Shown piece after piece: positions 1-10,198 of a DNA stretch of 64,000 nt. A program made the position numbers and the translations under genes. Position 1 is the first letter of the stretch. Every line of letters starts with the position of its first letter. Under the pieces are notes generated by a model, which was not told where the DNA came from, ran no database searches, and saw nothing but the letters and a program-made list of their open reading frames with translations. The stretch is from Enoplolaimus lenunculus. Lineage: Eukaryota > Nematoda > Enoplea > Enoplida > Thoracostomopsidae. The stretch covers positions 124,001-188,000 of the forward strand of contig JASANG010003499.1 of assembly GCA_030248215.1 (NCBI GenBank), given 5' to 3'.

Positions 1-221
1 ATAAAGTGATTGTACATTTTTGCGAACAACAAAATATCACATATATATTGGGCAATGCAATGAATGGTAATACTTTTGACGCACTGTTATGGAAGTCAGC
101 ATAATTTAGTGTTTTTGAATGGCACGGTATACTACTACCAGCTGTACTGAGAAACGTCTTGATTTTCCAACAGGAGAAGTGACCATTGGTGCAGTGGTTA
201 GCCATATTGGCGGTCGATATG

Positions 222-577
222 CAGGGACGGGAGTCCCGGTCTCGGCAAGTCAGTATTTGACAGGGCTCGGTCTCGCTTTTTTGAGTCTCGGTGGTTTGGA
301 ACCGAGACCAGAAGTCGAGGATACAACAAGTGTATGAGTGTATTGTTGAAGTAACTGATGGCTGATGAATAAATTTTTTCTGTGAAGTTATAAAATTTCA
401 TAGTTCCGTAATAATTACGAGCAGATATTCTGAAAAAACACAAAAAACATTAATAGAAATAGTTTATTTTGATTTTTTCCGGTGTTGACTAAAAATTGAC
501 CGACACTAAGACTTTTCTTGGCCGGTCTCGGTAGTCAGGTTTCGGTCTCGGTTTTTAACCGATACCGCCCATCCCTG
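222..577. mobile_element. hAT-like non-autonomous element, family D (GGTCTCGGT-rich ends)
   Basis: The element starts CAGGGACGGGAG and ends CCCATCCCTG. Both ends carry repeated GGTCTCGGT/ACCGAGACC motifs pointing inwards, and the middle is AT-rich. The flanks TCGATATG (214-221) and GCAATATG (578-585) match at 6 of 8 positions, as expected of an aged 8-bp target duplication. CAGGG-type ends plus 8-bp duplications are characteristic of hAT transposons; there is no transposase. Relatives lie at 10773-11437, 12025-12689, about 18237-18480 and about 27975-28530. Confidence 0.7.
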
Positions 578-1092
578 GCAATATGGCTAAATTGATGTCG
601 TGGCTACGACATATACAGCAACATTCTGTAAAGAACAAAAGCAAAGAACTGAATTCGACAAAAATTTAGCAACCATTGCTGATGAAAGCACAAAAATAAA
701 TTCTGCACGTTTTGTGTATGGTATTGTAGGCAGTCTACAGCGATTCGGCCATCAATATATAGTATATACATATTATATATTTCAATTTCAAAGTCTAGTT
801 AAGGCAGGCAGGTATAATTGCTGAGCAAATAAACCGTATCAAACTGGATCAAACAATTCATTTCATATGCGTCGTTCAAAAAATGTATTTAAATTCAAAA
901 TTTTTATTTCTTAAAACAATACAAATGCATTACAAAAATATAAATTTTGATCAGAAACCAAAGGTGGTCTCAGGAGGGTGCGATCCGGGCCCGGTCACCC
1001 GCTCCCCTTCCATAATGATTTGTAGACAGCTGAATTTTTGGCTGGAAAAATTTAGTTCCAGCCACTTAAAAAACATATTAAACGTTCGCTTC

Positions 1093-1862
1093 CAGGGTGT
1101 AACCGGAATTCCCATTTCGATTACAATTCCGATTCAAAACGAGTTCCGATTCCGATTGCACAATCAATCGGAATCGTAATTTTGACATTAATTTTAGGCT
1201 TACTTGTTGTGATATGTTGTATAAAAATTCTGCATCATTTATCCATTAATTGTTTTCGATGAGTTAACTTATTAATGATTGTAGTTTAGCTTTACAGAAC
1301 CAAAAAATGATTGCTCTTGTTCACGTGAAGTTTTTGAGATTTGCTGCCAGCCAACAGACAGGGTGCAACCGGAATTCCGGTTCCGGCATTTTTTCACCTT
1401 CCGGTTCCGGTAAATTTTTACCGGATTTAAAAATTCCGGTGTTATAATTTGGCCGTTTTCTTGACTTTGCTAATTTTTAAGGATCTCTTTTAAAAGCCAC
1501 TTGTACTCAGAATATAAGCCATTGATGGTGGATTTCACTTCAGTCGATGATGAAAATCTAAAATTCAACAAATAAAATAAATACCTATGTTCGACTAAGG
1601 TTATTTCACAAATAATAGAGCAAAAAAATAAGATTAAAATGAAATTTTTGGTGAAATGCATTTTCCCTTTCCGGTAAAATTTTCAAATTCCGGTTTTGGT
1701 TCCGGTAAATTGTAATTCCGGTTGCACCCTGCCAACAGCCACCATAAATAAACATTATAGTTAACACAAATAATTGTATAGTCACAAAATTTGTAGTTCC
1801 GATTCCAGCATGAATTTTCTGTTCCGATTCCGTTACAATCCACTTCCGGTTTGTGTTCCCTG
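1093..1862. mobile_element. hAT-like non-autonomous element, family B, carrying a nested family A element
   Basis: The element begins CAGGGTGTAACCGGAATT and ends GGTTTGTGTTCCCTG. It is flanked by a perfect 8-bp duplication, TTCGCTTC, at 1085-1092 and 1863-1870. Without the insertion at 1359-1731 it is about 390 bp and aligns along its length with the 355-bp copy at 37128-37482; for example both contain GAGTTAACTT and TTGTAGTTTAGCTTTA. No coding capacity is visible. The superfamily call rests on end sequence and duplication length. Confidence 0.85.
1359..1731. mobile_element. hAT-like non-autonomous element, family A, nested in family B
   Basis: The inverted ends are CAGGGTGCAACCGGAATT on the left and its reverse complement on the right, enclosing arrays of TTCCGGTTCCGG. 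The flanks CCAACAGA (1351-1358) and CCAACAGC (1732-1739) match at 7 of 8 positions. The sister family B copy at 37128-37482 has an uninterrupted CCGAACAGT at the corresponding place, so the insertion point is supported independently. Confidence 0.85.
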
Positions 1863-2329
1863 TTCGCTTCCCTGATCAAATTATATGACCGACAGTGGGC
1901 CCGTGTTAGACAGCTATATATACAGATACTTACACATGAAAATACGTAATCCGTTTAAGTAACCAAGCTTTCGATACAAATTTGCTGTATGAACATTTTA
2001 GATAACGTATGAACAGGAATTTTTAAGATTACGGGGTAAATTATCAAGATAAACAGATAAATAAAAGAACAAGTTTCAAAAATTTCACGTTAACACAGTT
2101 TCTTTCCCCAGCTTGGGTTTAGTTTCATAAAATCTTCACAGTCCAAATTGTCTGGCTCATTGTTTGCAGAACTTGTGTGAGTTCGGTTTCAGATTCGGCA
2201 AAAATTGAAGGTTCGCCAGCGGATTCAGTTTTGAGCGAACCGAATCCAGCAAGGTTCGGGAATACCTGTATGTCTATGCAAAATTGAGCTGGATAAGCCT
2301 GAATCATTTTTCCAAAACATTTAGAGTAT

Positions 2330-2739
2330 CAGGAGGCAACCGGAATTACAATTTACCGGAAGCGGATTTTGAAAAAATTAGCGGAAACAGAACAGGAACA
2401 TGAAAAATACATGTCAACAAAAAATTCATTTTATTTTTTTCAATATAATTGATGAAATAACCCTAGTTGCAGATAGGTATCCACTTTATCTGCTGTATTT
2501 TAGATTTTCATAATTTACGGAAGCGAAATATACCTTCGATGGTTTATTTTCGGCGAACGTCAAGGTTTATATACTATACGAATGAAATCTACTAAATTTT
2601 TATCGTCGTTTTTTAGTAAAATATGTTAATTTCCACCTACCAAATTTTAATACCGGAATTTTTAATTCCGGCAAAAATTTACCGGAACCGGCAGATGAAA
2701 AATTGCCGGAAGCAAAAACGGAATTCCGGTTGCATACTG
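2330..2739. mobile_element. hAT-like non-autonomous element, family A, near full length
   Basis: This 410-bp copy starts CAGGAGGCAACCGGAATT and ends CCGGTTGCATACTG, in the opposite orientation to the copy at 1359-1731. Its interior (ACCTTCGATGGTTTATTTTC, GTCAAGGTTTATATACTAT) is shared with the copies at 11440-11794 and 31165-31350. The flanking octamers are not clearly duplicated, so the ends have probably decayed. Confidence 0.75.
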
Positions 2740-2919
2740 GCTGAGATAGATAGGCACAGTTACGCACCTAAAACAACACTGATAATCTTTATCAGATTTT
2801 CCAGCGCTATTGTAACCCAATAGAGATTGAGAACGTATACAGACACATGCAAACATTTTCATTACTTGTACGACTGAAAAAATATGTAAAAGCAAGTTAA
2901 TTAGTTCGATGGTACTTGG

Positions 2920-3709
2920 CAAGGTTCCAATCGGAAGTAAATTTTGTTGGAAGTGGAATCGGAATCAATTTTTTGTTGAAACCGGAACCGGAATCGGAAT
3001 TTAAGTTTTAGTAATTATATCAAAAACTAAAGTGTATGACTATTGACTTTTTGTTGCAGTACGTATGTTTGTCTGTATTGTTCACAGTTTCAGTATAAAA
3101 TTGATTGCATAGCTGACTGTATTAGCGAACTACTAACCTGTAAAATTATATTAATGAAGGCCTGCCAATTGTAAGAGAAGCCTGTCAAATATCAATGCAA
3201 AGAAACATCTTGGCTTTAAGTTTAAATGCAGTTAAGCATTTTGAGCATTTCAAAACTTTACATATGAAGTCTTATGAAATCATAAATAACAGGATTCAGA
3301 TTTTTGAAAACCAACCAATTCAATGGAGCGTCGTTTTCAATACAGTAAGGTTACTGTTGAATCAAATATCGCGCTATATTTGAGAACATACTGGGGCTAA
3401 CATCACTGCTTGCCGCTATGAAGTAAAATTTTAAGTTTAGATTTTGTTGTTGGTTTAAAGGTAGGGCTTAAAGTTTTCAGTGCAGCCACGTTTTGACAGT
3501 CAGCGAAATAATTTACTCTGCTACTGAGAATACTTACTAACAAAAACAGATTTGCAAACCAACGAAAAAATAGGCAGAATTTAAGTTCAATTAGCTTAAA
3601 AACTCATAGCCGAAAAATCGGAATTCCGGCATCGGAATAAAAGCCAGTCGGAATCGGAACCCAATTTTTTCGGAATTTTAGCCGGAATCGGAATTCCGCT
3701 GAAACCCTG
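2920..3709. mobile_element. hAT-like non-autonomous element, family I
   Basis: The element runs from CAAGGTTCCAATCGGAA to CCGCTGAAACCCTG and is flanked by a perfect 8-bp duplication, GTACTTGG, at 2912-2919 and 3710-3717. Both ends carry GGAATCGGAATT-type subterminal repeats. The 790-bp interior is AT-rich and non-coding. The sharp duplication makes both ends reliable; there is no transposase. Confidence 0.85.
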
Positions 3710-4579
3710 GTACTTGGCATAAATACGAATGATGTTTTAAATTTTTGGAAGTTTTTTAAATAATATCAGGCAAGTTAAAAAACCGGAGCCAGATGTCGAG
3801 TTTTTGCCAGAGTTGGATATCCGGTCGCACCCTAATATTTACGTAATGCATGAAGGTAATATTAACAAACAGAACGTGTACTGCGATAGGCTAAATTTAA
3901 ATCCAATGTACTCCGTGTATATATCTGTCGAAGTTCACATTGTAAATTTCAGGGAATCAACGCTTACAATAACAGCTACATTACAGTTCGGTGCGTATTT
4001 AAGCACATATGGTTATTGTTGTTAGTATAAAATACCCACGGCAACCATATAACGTAATACGCGTTATGGCGCTTGTACTCTGAATTGAGCTAAACTCCGA
4101 CCATAACAATCGTATACTTATACATTTATAAATCTTTTTGCATGTTCACGTACACTTTAAACTCAAGGGAACTAAGTTGTACCGGAACAGCAACAGGAAT
4201 TGAAAGTTTTTGCAGGAACAGAAGCAGGAATAGGAATAGGAACCCCAATCTAAAATAATTTTCATGACCTATATAATTACTATAGAACTTTTCATAAAAC
4301 TAGTCAACAAATGGCTTGCGCGAATTTTGCAGCTTATTTATTCGCTGTATTTGTAGCGTGCTCTAGGGTTTCGCCTGTTATAAAGGTCATAATTGTTGCT
4401 GTTATATTGAAACATTTAATAAACCATGTGTTTAACTCGCTCGCTTACATAACTTATAAGTAGCGGAAAACGTATCAAAACTTGAACTTTTTGACTTGCC
4501 CAACGTAACCCCAGCAAGATGTTAAAGACGGTTTTATATCTGATGCACAGAAGCCTTTATAAACCAACTAAGTTCTATT

Positions 4580-5076
4580 TATGAAGATAAAAATAAAATA
4601 GACTTAATTAGTATACGTAGTATATAAACCTTGACAACAGCGCGCAAACGGAATTACGCTTTACATGGTTCGTTTTCAGCGATTGTCAAGGTTGTATACC
4701 AATGAAATTATTTAATTTGTATCGTTATTTTTAGTAAACTATTATAATTTCCACCGACCAAATTTTAATACCGGTAAAAATTTACCGGAACCGGGAGGCG
4801 AAAAAAGCCGGAACCGGAATTCCGGCTGCACCAGGGTTAAAAACATCGAAAATGAAATATCGAATGTAGATTTAACTTCCATGGATAACGAAAGCCTAAA
4901 CTACATCAGATTAATTAAATACCTATTTTCGACTAAGGTTACTTCACCAATAATACAGCAAAAAAGAAAACAAAAATGAATTTTCGGTGGCATGTATTTT
5001 TCACTTTCCGGTTCCGGTAATTCTTTCACATTCCGGTTCCAGTTCCGGTAAATTGTAATTCCGGTTGCACCCTGGT
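4580..5076. mobile_element. Family A fragments in rearranged order
   Basis: Two family A pieces lie side by side. About 4580-4838 carries the conserved interior and the CCGGAACCGGAATTCCGG end followed by CTGCACCAGGG. About 4840-5076 carries the other half and ends GTAATTCCGGTTGCACCCTG. The pieces suggest two partial copies or an internal rearrangement. No target duplication can be assigned. Confidence 0.55.
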
Positions 5077-7702
5077 ACGTATATTCACACGATGGTGCAC
5101 CAGGAATTCCAGTTCCGGTTTTTCACCTTCCGATTAAAATGAATATTTTAGTGGCGTGTATTTTTAACTTTTCGGTTCCAGGAATTTTTTCATTCAAATT
5201 CCGGTTCTGCACACAGTGTTGAGAAATGCATTCTAGAAGAACGCTGCATAAGCAGGCTTTCCCAATTCCCAATAAGACCAACCTTGTTTTTCGACCGAAT
5301 GGCACATTTATTCCAACCTATTCTGCTGCGCTCTTGGTACATACAGTTGAACCGTTTTTCAAACCCTACTCTACAAGCCTCATTTTAAGATAATACATCA
5401 CCTATAACAGCAAATTTAACCGAAAACTTTGTCTAACGCTTCTACTGTCTAAACAAAGTGCTTCTATATATTAGGAAATTTAGTACAATGCCAACAAATT
5501 TGTAAACACCATGGTTGCAATGAACAGAGATAACTAAAGAAGGAGAATTTGACTTTTTACGCTATGCTGGAATAGCTATTTTGCTCCAAAACCAAGACAT
5601 TTGGGTGCGATTCATAATATATGAAACACATCGCAAACGCCTATAACAAAGCTATCCAAAAAGTTGGCTTATGCGATAATATTGTAGTGCTTTAAGATTG
5701 ATGGAATCATTAAGTCAGTTTCTATAATTCATTCATGTAAATGCCAAGAACGAAGCGCAAATGGGAATACACACAGCGGTAATTATAATAAACAAATTTG
5801 CAACCTCTTCATACGAGCTTTGACGTGTACTGGACTCAATTTAAACTGGTTTTGACTGAAATCTAAATATTAATAAAGAATGTAACCGGGTACTCGCACC
5901 TCGACGACAAAATGTAGTAGTTCAGAACACAATAAACACATTAGTCGCATTTTTTGCTAATCCGGGATGAACATAACGCCTGAAAAAATTTTCACGTGTC
6001 AAAATTTTGCTCACAGCGTGTTGCGTAATGCTGATTTTATGGTTGCTTACAACTAGTGTTTTACCTGTTACAGAGCAGCTAGATGCCTGAAAATTCAAAA
6101 CACAGCAAAAACAAATTTTCCCCGAAAGTTGGGTTTATCAGATTTGAGAACTCTAGCAATTTCTCAACCAGACTAAAGCATAATTTACCGCACTAGATGA
6201 TGCTGAATAGCGCTAATCTTGGCATTTTCTTTGACATAGAGATCATTACTATATTTAGCAATTTCTACTGCGATGAGTGCGAAGCTATACAAACAGGTTA
6301 AATTTTTTCTGAAATTTCGGATCCACCACATGATTATATACAAATAAGACTAACCAGTTTAAGCCGCTTTCGATTTTCTTTGTCCGCATTGATAGCAACG
6401 TATTGTCCTTGTTGGAATTTGGACGTCGCCATCAGCTCTTGTTAATTAACGCTAGGCGCAATTAGTGAGAAATTCGTTGGAAATATGATTAATCCAGAGA
6501 CGATAAAATCAAAACTTAAAACCAACTAAATAAGCAGCTAGTGTTTGATTATAAAATGGCACAGTATATATACACAACCTGGAAAATAATTTAACAGTGA
6601 TAAAATATTAAAAACACAACATAAATAACAGCGATCAACCGAGCACCAAATATATAATACCGAAGCCAAATAGTTCAATATTCGGTTTCGCCACAGGGTG
6701 ACGGTTCAATATTCAGCTTTAATCACGGTAATTTACAAGTATTGAGCGAAGCTCGCACATGCGTATATACTTACTTTTTAATTAGACTAGTTAAGCATTC
6801 CATTCCAAACTTATAAAACACAAACGGATAGTTTAACCCACTTACCTACTTTCCAAATAATCAAATATGCAAATTATTTATTAGCTAGCTATTCATCGAT
6901 CTGTTTTGGAGGTAAACAATTTCTTTAGATTTGACGTACCCCAAAAACTCTTTAGTACTGAATTTGATTGTATGCCTGTCGCTGTACGTGAAAACACGGT
7001 ATCATACGCGAGTAGGCATTAAAAATATAGCGCTACCCTTAGTATTATGTATGCTTATTGGTGCTAATTTCTGTCATTTCGAACAAAGTTCACACCGACA
7101 TATGGTGATTTTGCTCATAAATAACTGCATAATATAGAAATATGTTATATATTATTTTCTGCACTACATATCCGACAATACATAATAAGGAGCTGGATGT
7201 CGATTTGCGGCCGGAGTTGGATATGTGGTAGAACCATACTAAACAAGTATATATCAGGCAGGGTGTCACTGAATCCACGACTTGACCGAATCTGAATCCA
7301 CTGCTAATTTTCTCAATCCGAAGCTTGCCTGTTGCAAATTTCGGATATATAATTTGTTTCAGTAAATCAAAAATTCCACCGACCAAAATTTAATACCGTG
7401 TCTTTTAATTCAAATAAGAATTTACCGCAACCGGAAGGTGAGTTGTACCCTCAATAACAAATCTCAGAATTGAGGTCGGCACGAAATGATTGCGTTTGCG
7501 CAAAACGTAGATTTTCTGAAATCATAAACATTATTAGTTTTGCAGATCGAAAACCAAGGTTCACATTTTTATTAACATATATCTCCGTGGTAGCGTAGCG
7601 CACCTCTTCAACTGATTTTATAGTTAGACATGTAAATGTGGTGAAACACGTGTTGTGTATGTGAATAATGTAGGTAATATAAAACACATGCATTAAAACA
7701 TC

Positions 7703-7775
7703 GGCCGCGAGGTACAATGGCTTGCGCGCTTGACTCGCGAACGAGAGGTCCGAGGTTCGATTCCCGGCGTGGCCA
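7703..7775 (+). tRNA. tRNA-like sequence, anticodon CGC (Ala-type), possibly a SINE head or pseudogene
   Basis: The 73 nt fold as a cloverleaf. The seven-pair acceptor stem GGCCGCG/CGTGGCC has one G-U pair and discriminator A. The anticodon stem is four-fifths paired, with loop CTCGCGA giving anticodon CGC at 7736-7738. The T loop TTCGATT lies inside a good B-box, GGTTCGATTCC. Against a working tRNA-Ala: two mismatches in the T stem, one in the D stem, A31-A39, and no G3-U70 pair. No poly-T terminator follows directly. A tRNA-derived SINE head is a strong alternative. Confidence 0.45.
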
Positions 7776-8429
7776 TAGTTTTCGGACAAATTTCGGGGAA
7801 AAACCATATATACTCGCAGCACTTCGGAGAAACGGTGGTCCGACCGTGCAGTTCTGACAAAGCATTGCACTTAACAATGAACAAGCAGGTATGACAGGTT
7901 ATCACCGCAAAATACAAAGATCGGCATCTATATCTGTATTCTACAAAAATAGCAACAATAATATGTATAACTCAATTCATCGATCCATTTTCCTACATAA
8001 AAGAATAACCGATGCCAACAAAATGTCCTTAACGCTAGCTATAAATTTATCTCAAGCATACATTACGACAGCAAGTTGACGTCGCTGTGATGCTGCCATC
8101 TAAATTAGATTGAGCCCTAGTTTGCAAAATAAAAAATAACGGTACGTTGTATGACTTTTCTTGTAATTAGATGACTGGTATTGCCAATTGATCATTGCAC
8201 CAATAACCGTCAACACGGCGTAAACAGACAGCGACAATATCGAAAAAGAAAACCAAATAAATAAGTATATACGTTTCAAATGTGTTTATTTTTTACATTC
8301 AACAAATCTGCACACAAAGTCTCACTATCCTTGGACTGCAATATACCAGGAGTTTACACAGAAAATCGAATTGGGACCGCTGATGCAGTTAAAGACACAT
8401 CGTCAGTTGGGATAGTGCAAATAGTTGGA

Positions 8430-8520
8430 ACTGCTGTGACTGTGGGGACAGTTGGGACAGCGGAACGGTTGCAACTGTGGGGACAGTTGGGACAGTGAAA
8501 ACAATTTAGACAGTGGGACA
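8430..8520 (-). repeat. GGGACAGTT minisatellite (9-bp unit)
   Basis: A short array of imperfect GGGACAGTT/GGAACAGCT-like 9-mers. It is the reverse complement of the TGTCCCAAC unit in the arrays at 15165-15350 and 16390-16470. The 9-bp period is three codons, so several frames stay open without being coding. Confidence 0.7.
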
Positions 8521-9433
8521 ATGACGGTATGTACATATAAGCATATTCCTCTTTAGTCTAAGCCTAAGCCTGCGACGCTTAAGCGTGAGGCGTAAGCAAT
8601 ATTGGGGCTTCATAGCTAGGTCGTAGTTTGTAACCTGAGCTACATTTAGTGTTAACAAAATATGCAGCGTAAAATGTAGTTTACCTTCACCGTGCTTTAT
8701 GCATCAACCTAATTTCCAGGTGACTGGGAATTCGAGATCGGTTCCTGCATTGCATACCGAAATCTCGCCTTGACGTGGTGTGAAGGCTCACTTGCTGGAT
8801 GTGCTGATTTAAAACTGGTTTTACACGTTTAGAAATTGCTTGATGCATACTACTATTTAGTAATTTGGTAGCGTATACTATGGAGTTTTCGCTTTAAACG
8901 TATGACACCAGTTTTAAACGGCAAATTAGCGAGTGCCAAAGGTTGTATCTTTAATATATATGCTCTCATTGCAAATACAGAATAGAGTTGCCCCGAGGCC
9001 CCGTCAGTAGAAACCGGTCTAAGAGAAGACACGTACAGATAACTATCAACATGAGCTGCGATATACATAATACATATATGGTGGGGAAAAGTTTGAAAAT
9101 AAATAAACCTTTGTGTAGTGTGTACTGCAAACCCTGACGAAATAAAAATTCTGCGTACAGTATGTGATTTTCACATTTTTCAACCGGGAACCGAGCGTGA
9201 TAGGATTATTTTTCGATTTTCTTGCCAGTCAAGTAAGGATTGTGTTTATAAAAACTGGCAACGGTTAGACTCGGCAAATAACGTGTGGCCCCGGGTCCAG
9301 GCCCCTAGGATTGCAATGCTTTTCTCATGGTTGACATCTGAGGTTATATTATTGCGTTGTCCAAAAGGTTTTCCCGATAGTATTTTTACTTCCACATGTA
9401 CTATTACTATCTAGGTGCTTACTATAGACAGAT

Positions 9434-9445
9434 TACGTTGTTCAG
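9434..9445 (+). promoter_or_regulatory. 3' splice acceptor just upstream of the RPL5 start (possible spliced-leader site)
   Basis: TTGTTCAG ends 11 bases before the RPL5 ATG. No upstream coding exon is needed, since the ATG already opens a full-length protein. The site could accept a trans-spliced leader or a 5' UTR exon. The polypyrimidine tract is weak. Similar acceptors precede the USO1 and MED9 starts. Confidence 0.4.
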
Positions 9446-9456
9446 ACAAGTAGATC

Positions 9457-10116
9457 ATGACGTTCGTCAAAGTCCAGAAGACCAAGGCGTATTTCAAACG
9501 CTATCAAGTGAAATTCAAGCGGCGACGCCAAGGTAAAACCGACTATTATGCGCGGAAACGCCTAGTGGTTCAAGACAAAAACAAATACAATACGCCAAAA
9601 TATCGTATGATCGTTCGATTTACAAATAAAGATATCATTTGCCAAATTGCGTACGCACGTATTCAAGGTGACGTCGTAGTAACGTCGGCATACGCACACG
9701 AATTACCGCGCTATGGCATTCCGGTTGGATTGACAAATTACGCAGCGGCGTATTGTACTGGCTTGTTGCTGGCGCGACGGCATTTGAAAAAGTTAAAACT
9801 CGACCAGACTTATGTTGGTATGGATGAACCGACAGGGGAAATGTATAACGTTGAAGATCAGGACGGTGCACCTGGCGCATTTCGATGCATTCTAGACGTC
9901 GGTTTAAAGCGAACCACTACTGGAGCTAGAGTATTTGGAGCAATGAAGGGTGCAGTCGACGGTGGACTCGACATACCGCATAGGTGAGTGACAGTTTCAG
10001 TTCTAAATTGGGCTTAAGTTTAGTCGTTTCCAAATTTAAAGTTTGTTTTGCAAGTCGGAAACAGATGTCTAACAATGTATATGTTTCGGAAACTGTAAAT
10101 TCGTTAAAAATTGAAC

Positions 10117-10198
<82 letters not shown>

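Larger units (their letters stand above)
1..9456. other. Intergenic region rich in hAT-like non-autonomous elements
   Basis: No gene is recognisable here. All open frames are short and lack family motifs or a consistent splice pattern. The region holds at least four well-delimited non-autonomous DNA elements (222-577, 1093-1862 with a nested copy, 2330-2739, 2920-3709), further fragments near 4190-4260, 4640-5076 and 7380-7450, a tRNA-like sequence at 7703-7775, and a short GGGACAGTT-type minisatellite near 8430-8520. I see nothing specific in about 5200-6650 and 8550-9400. Confidence 0.7.

Noticed and set aside
7451-7917. Overlapping minus-strand frames of 74-139 codons
   Set aside because: They are translations of the tRNA-like sequence and its tail read antisense. 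The phrase GIEPRTSRSRVKRASHC is a typical tRNA-gene translation artefact.
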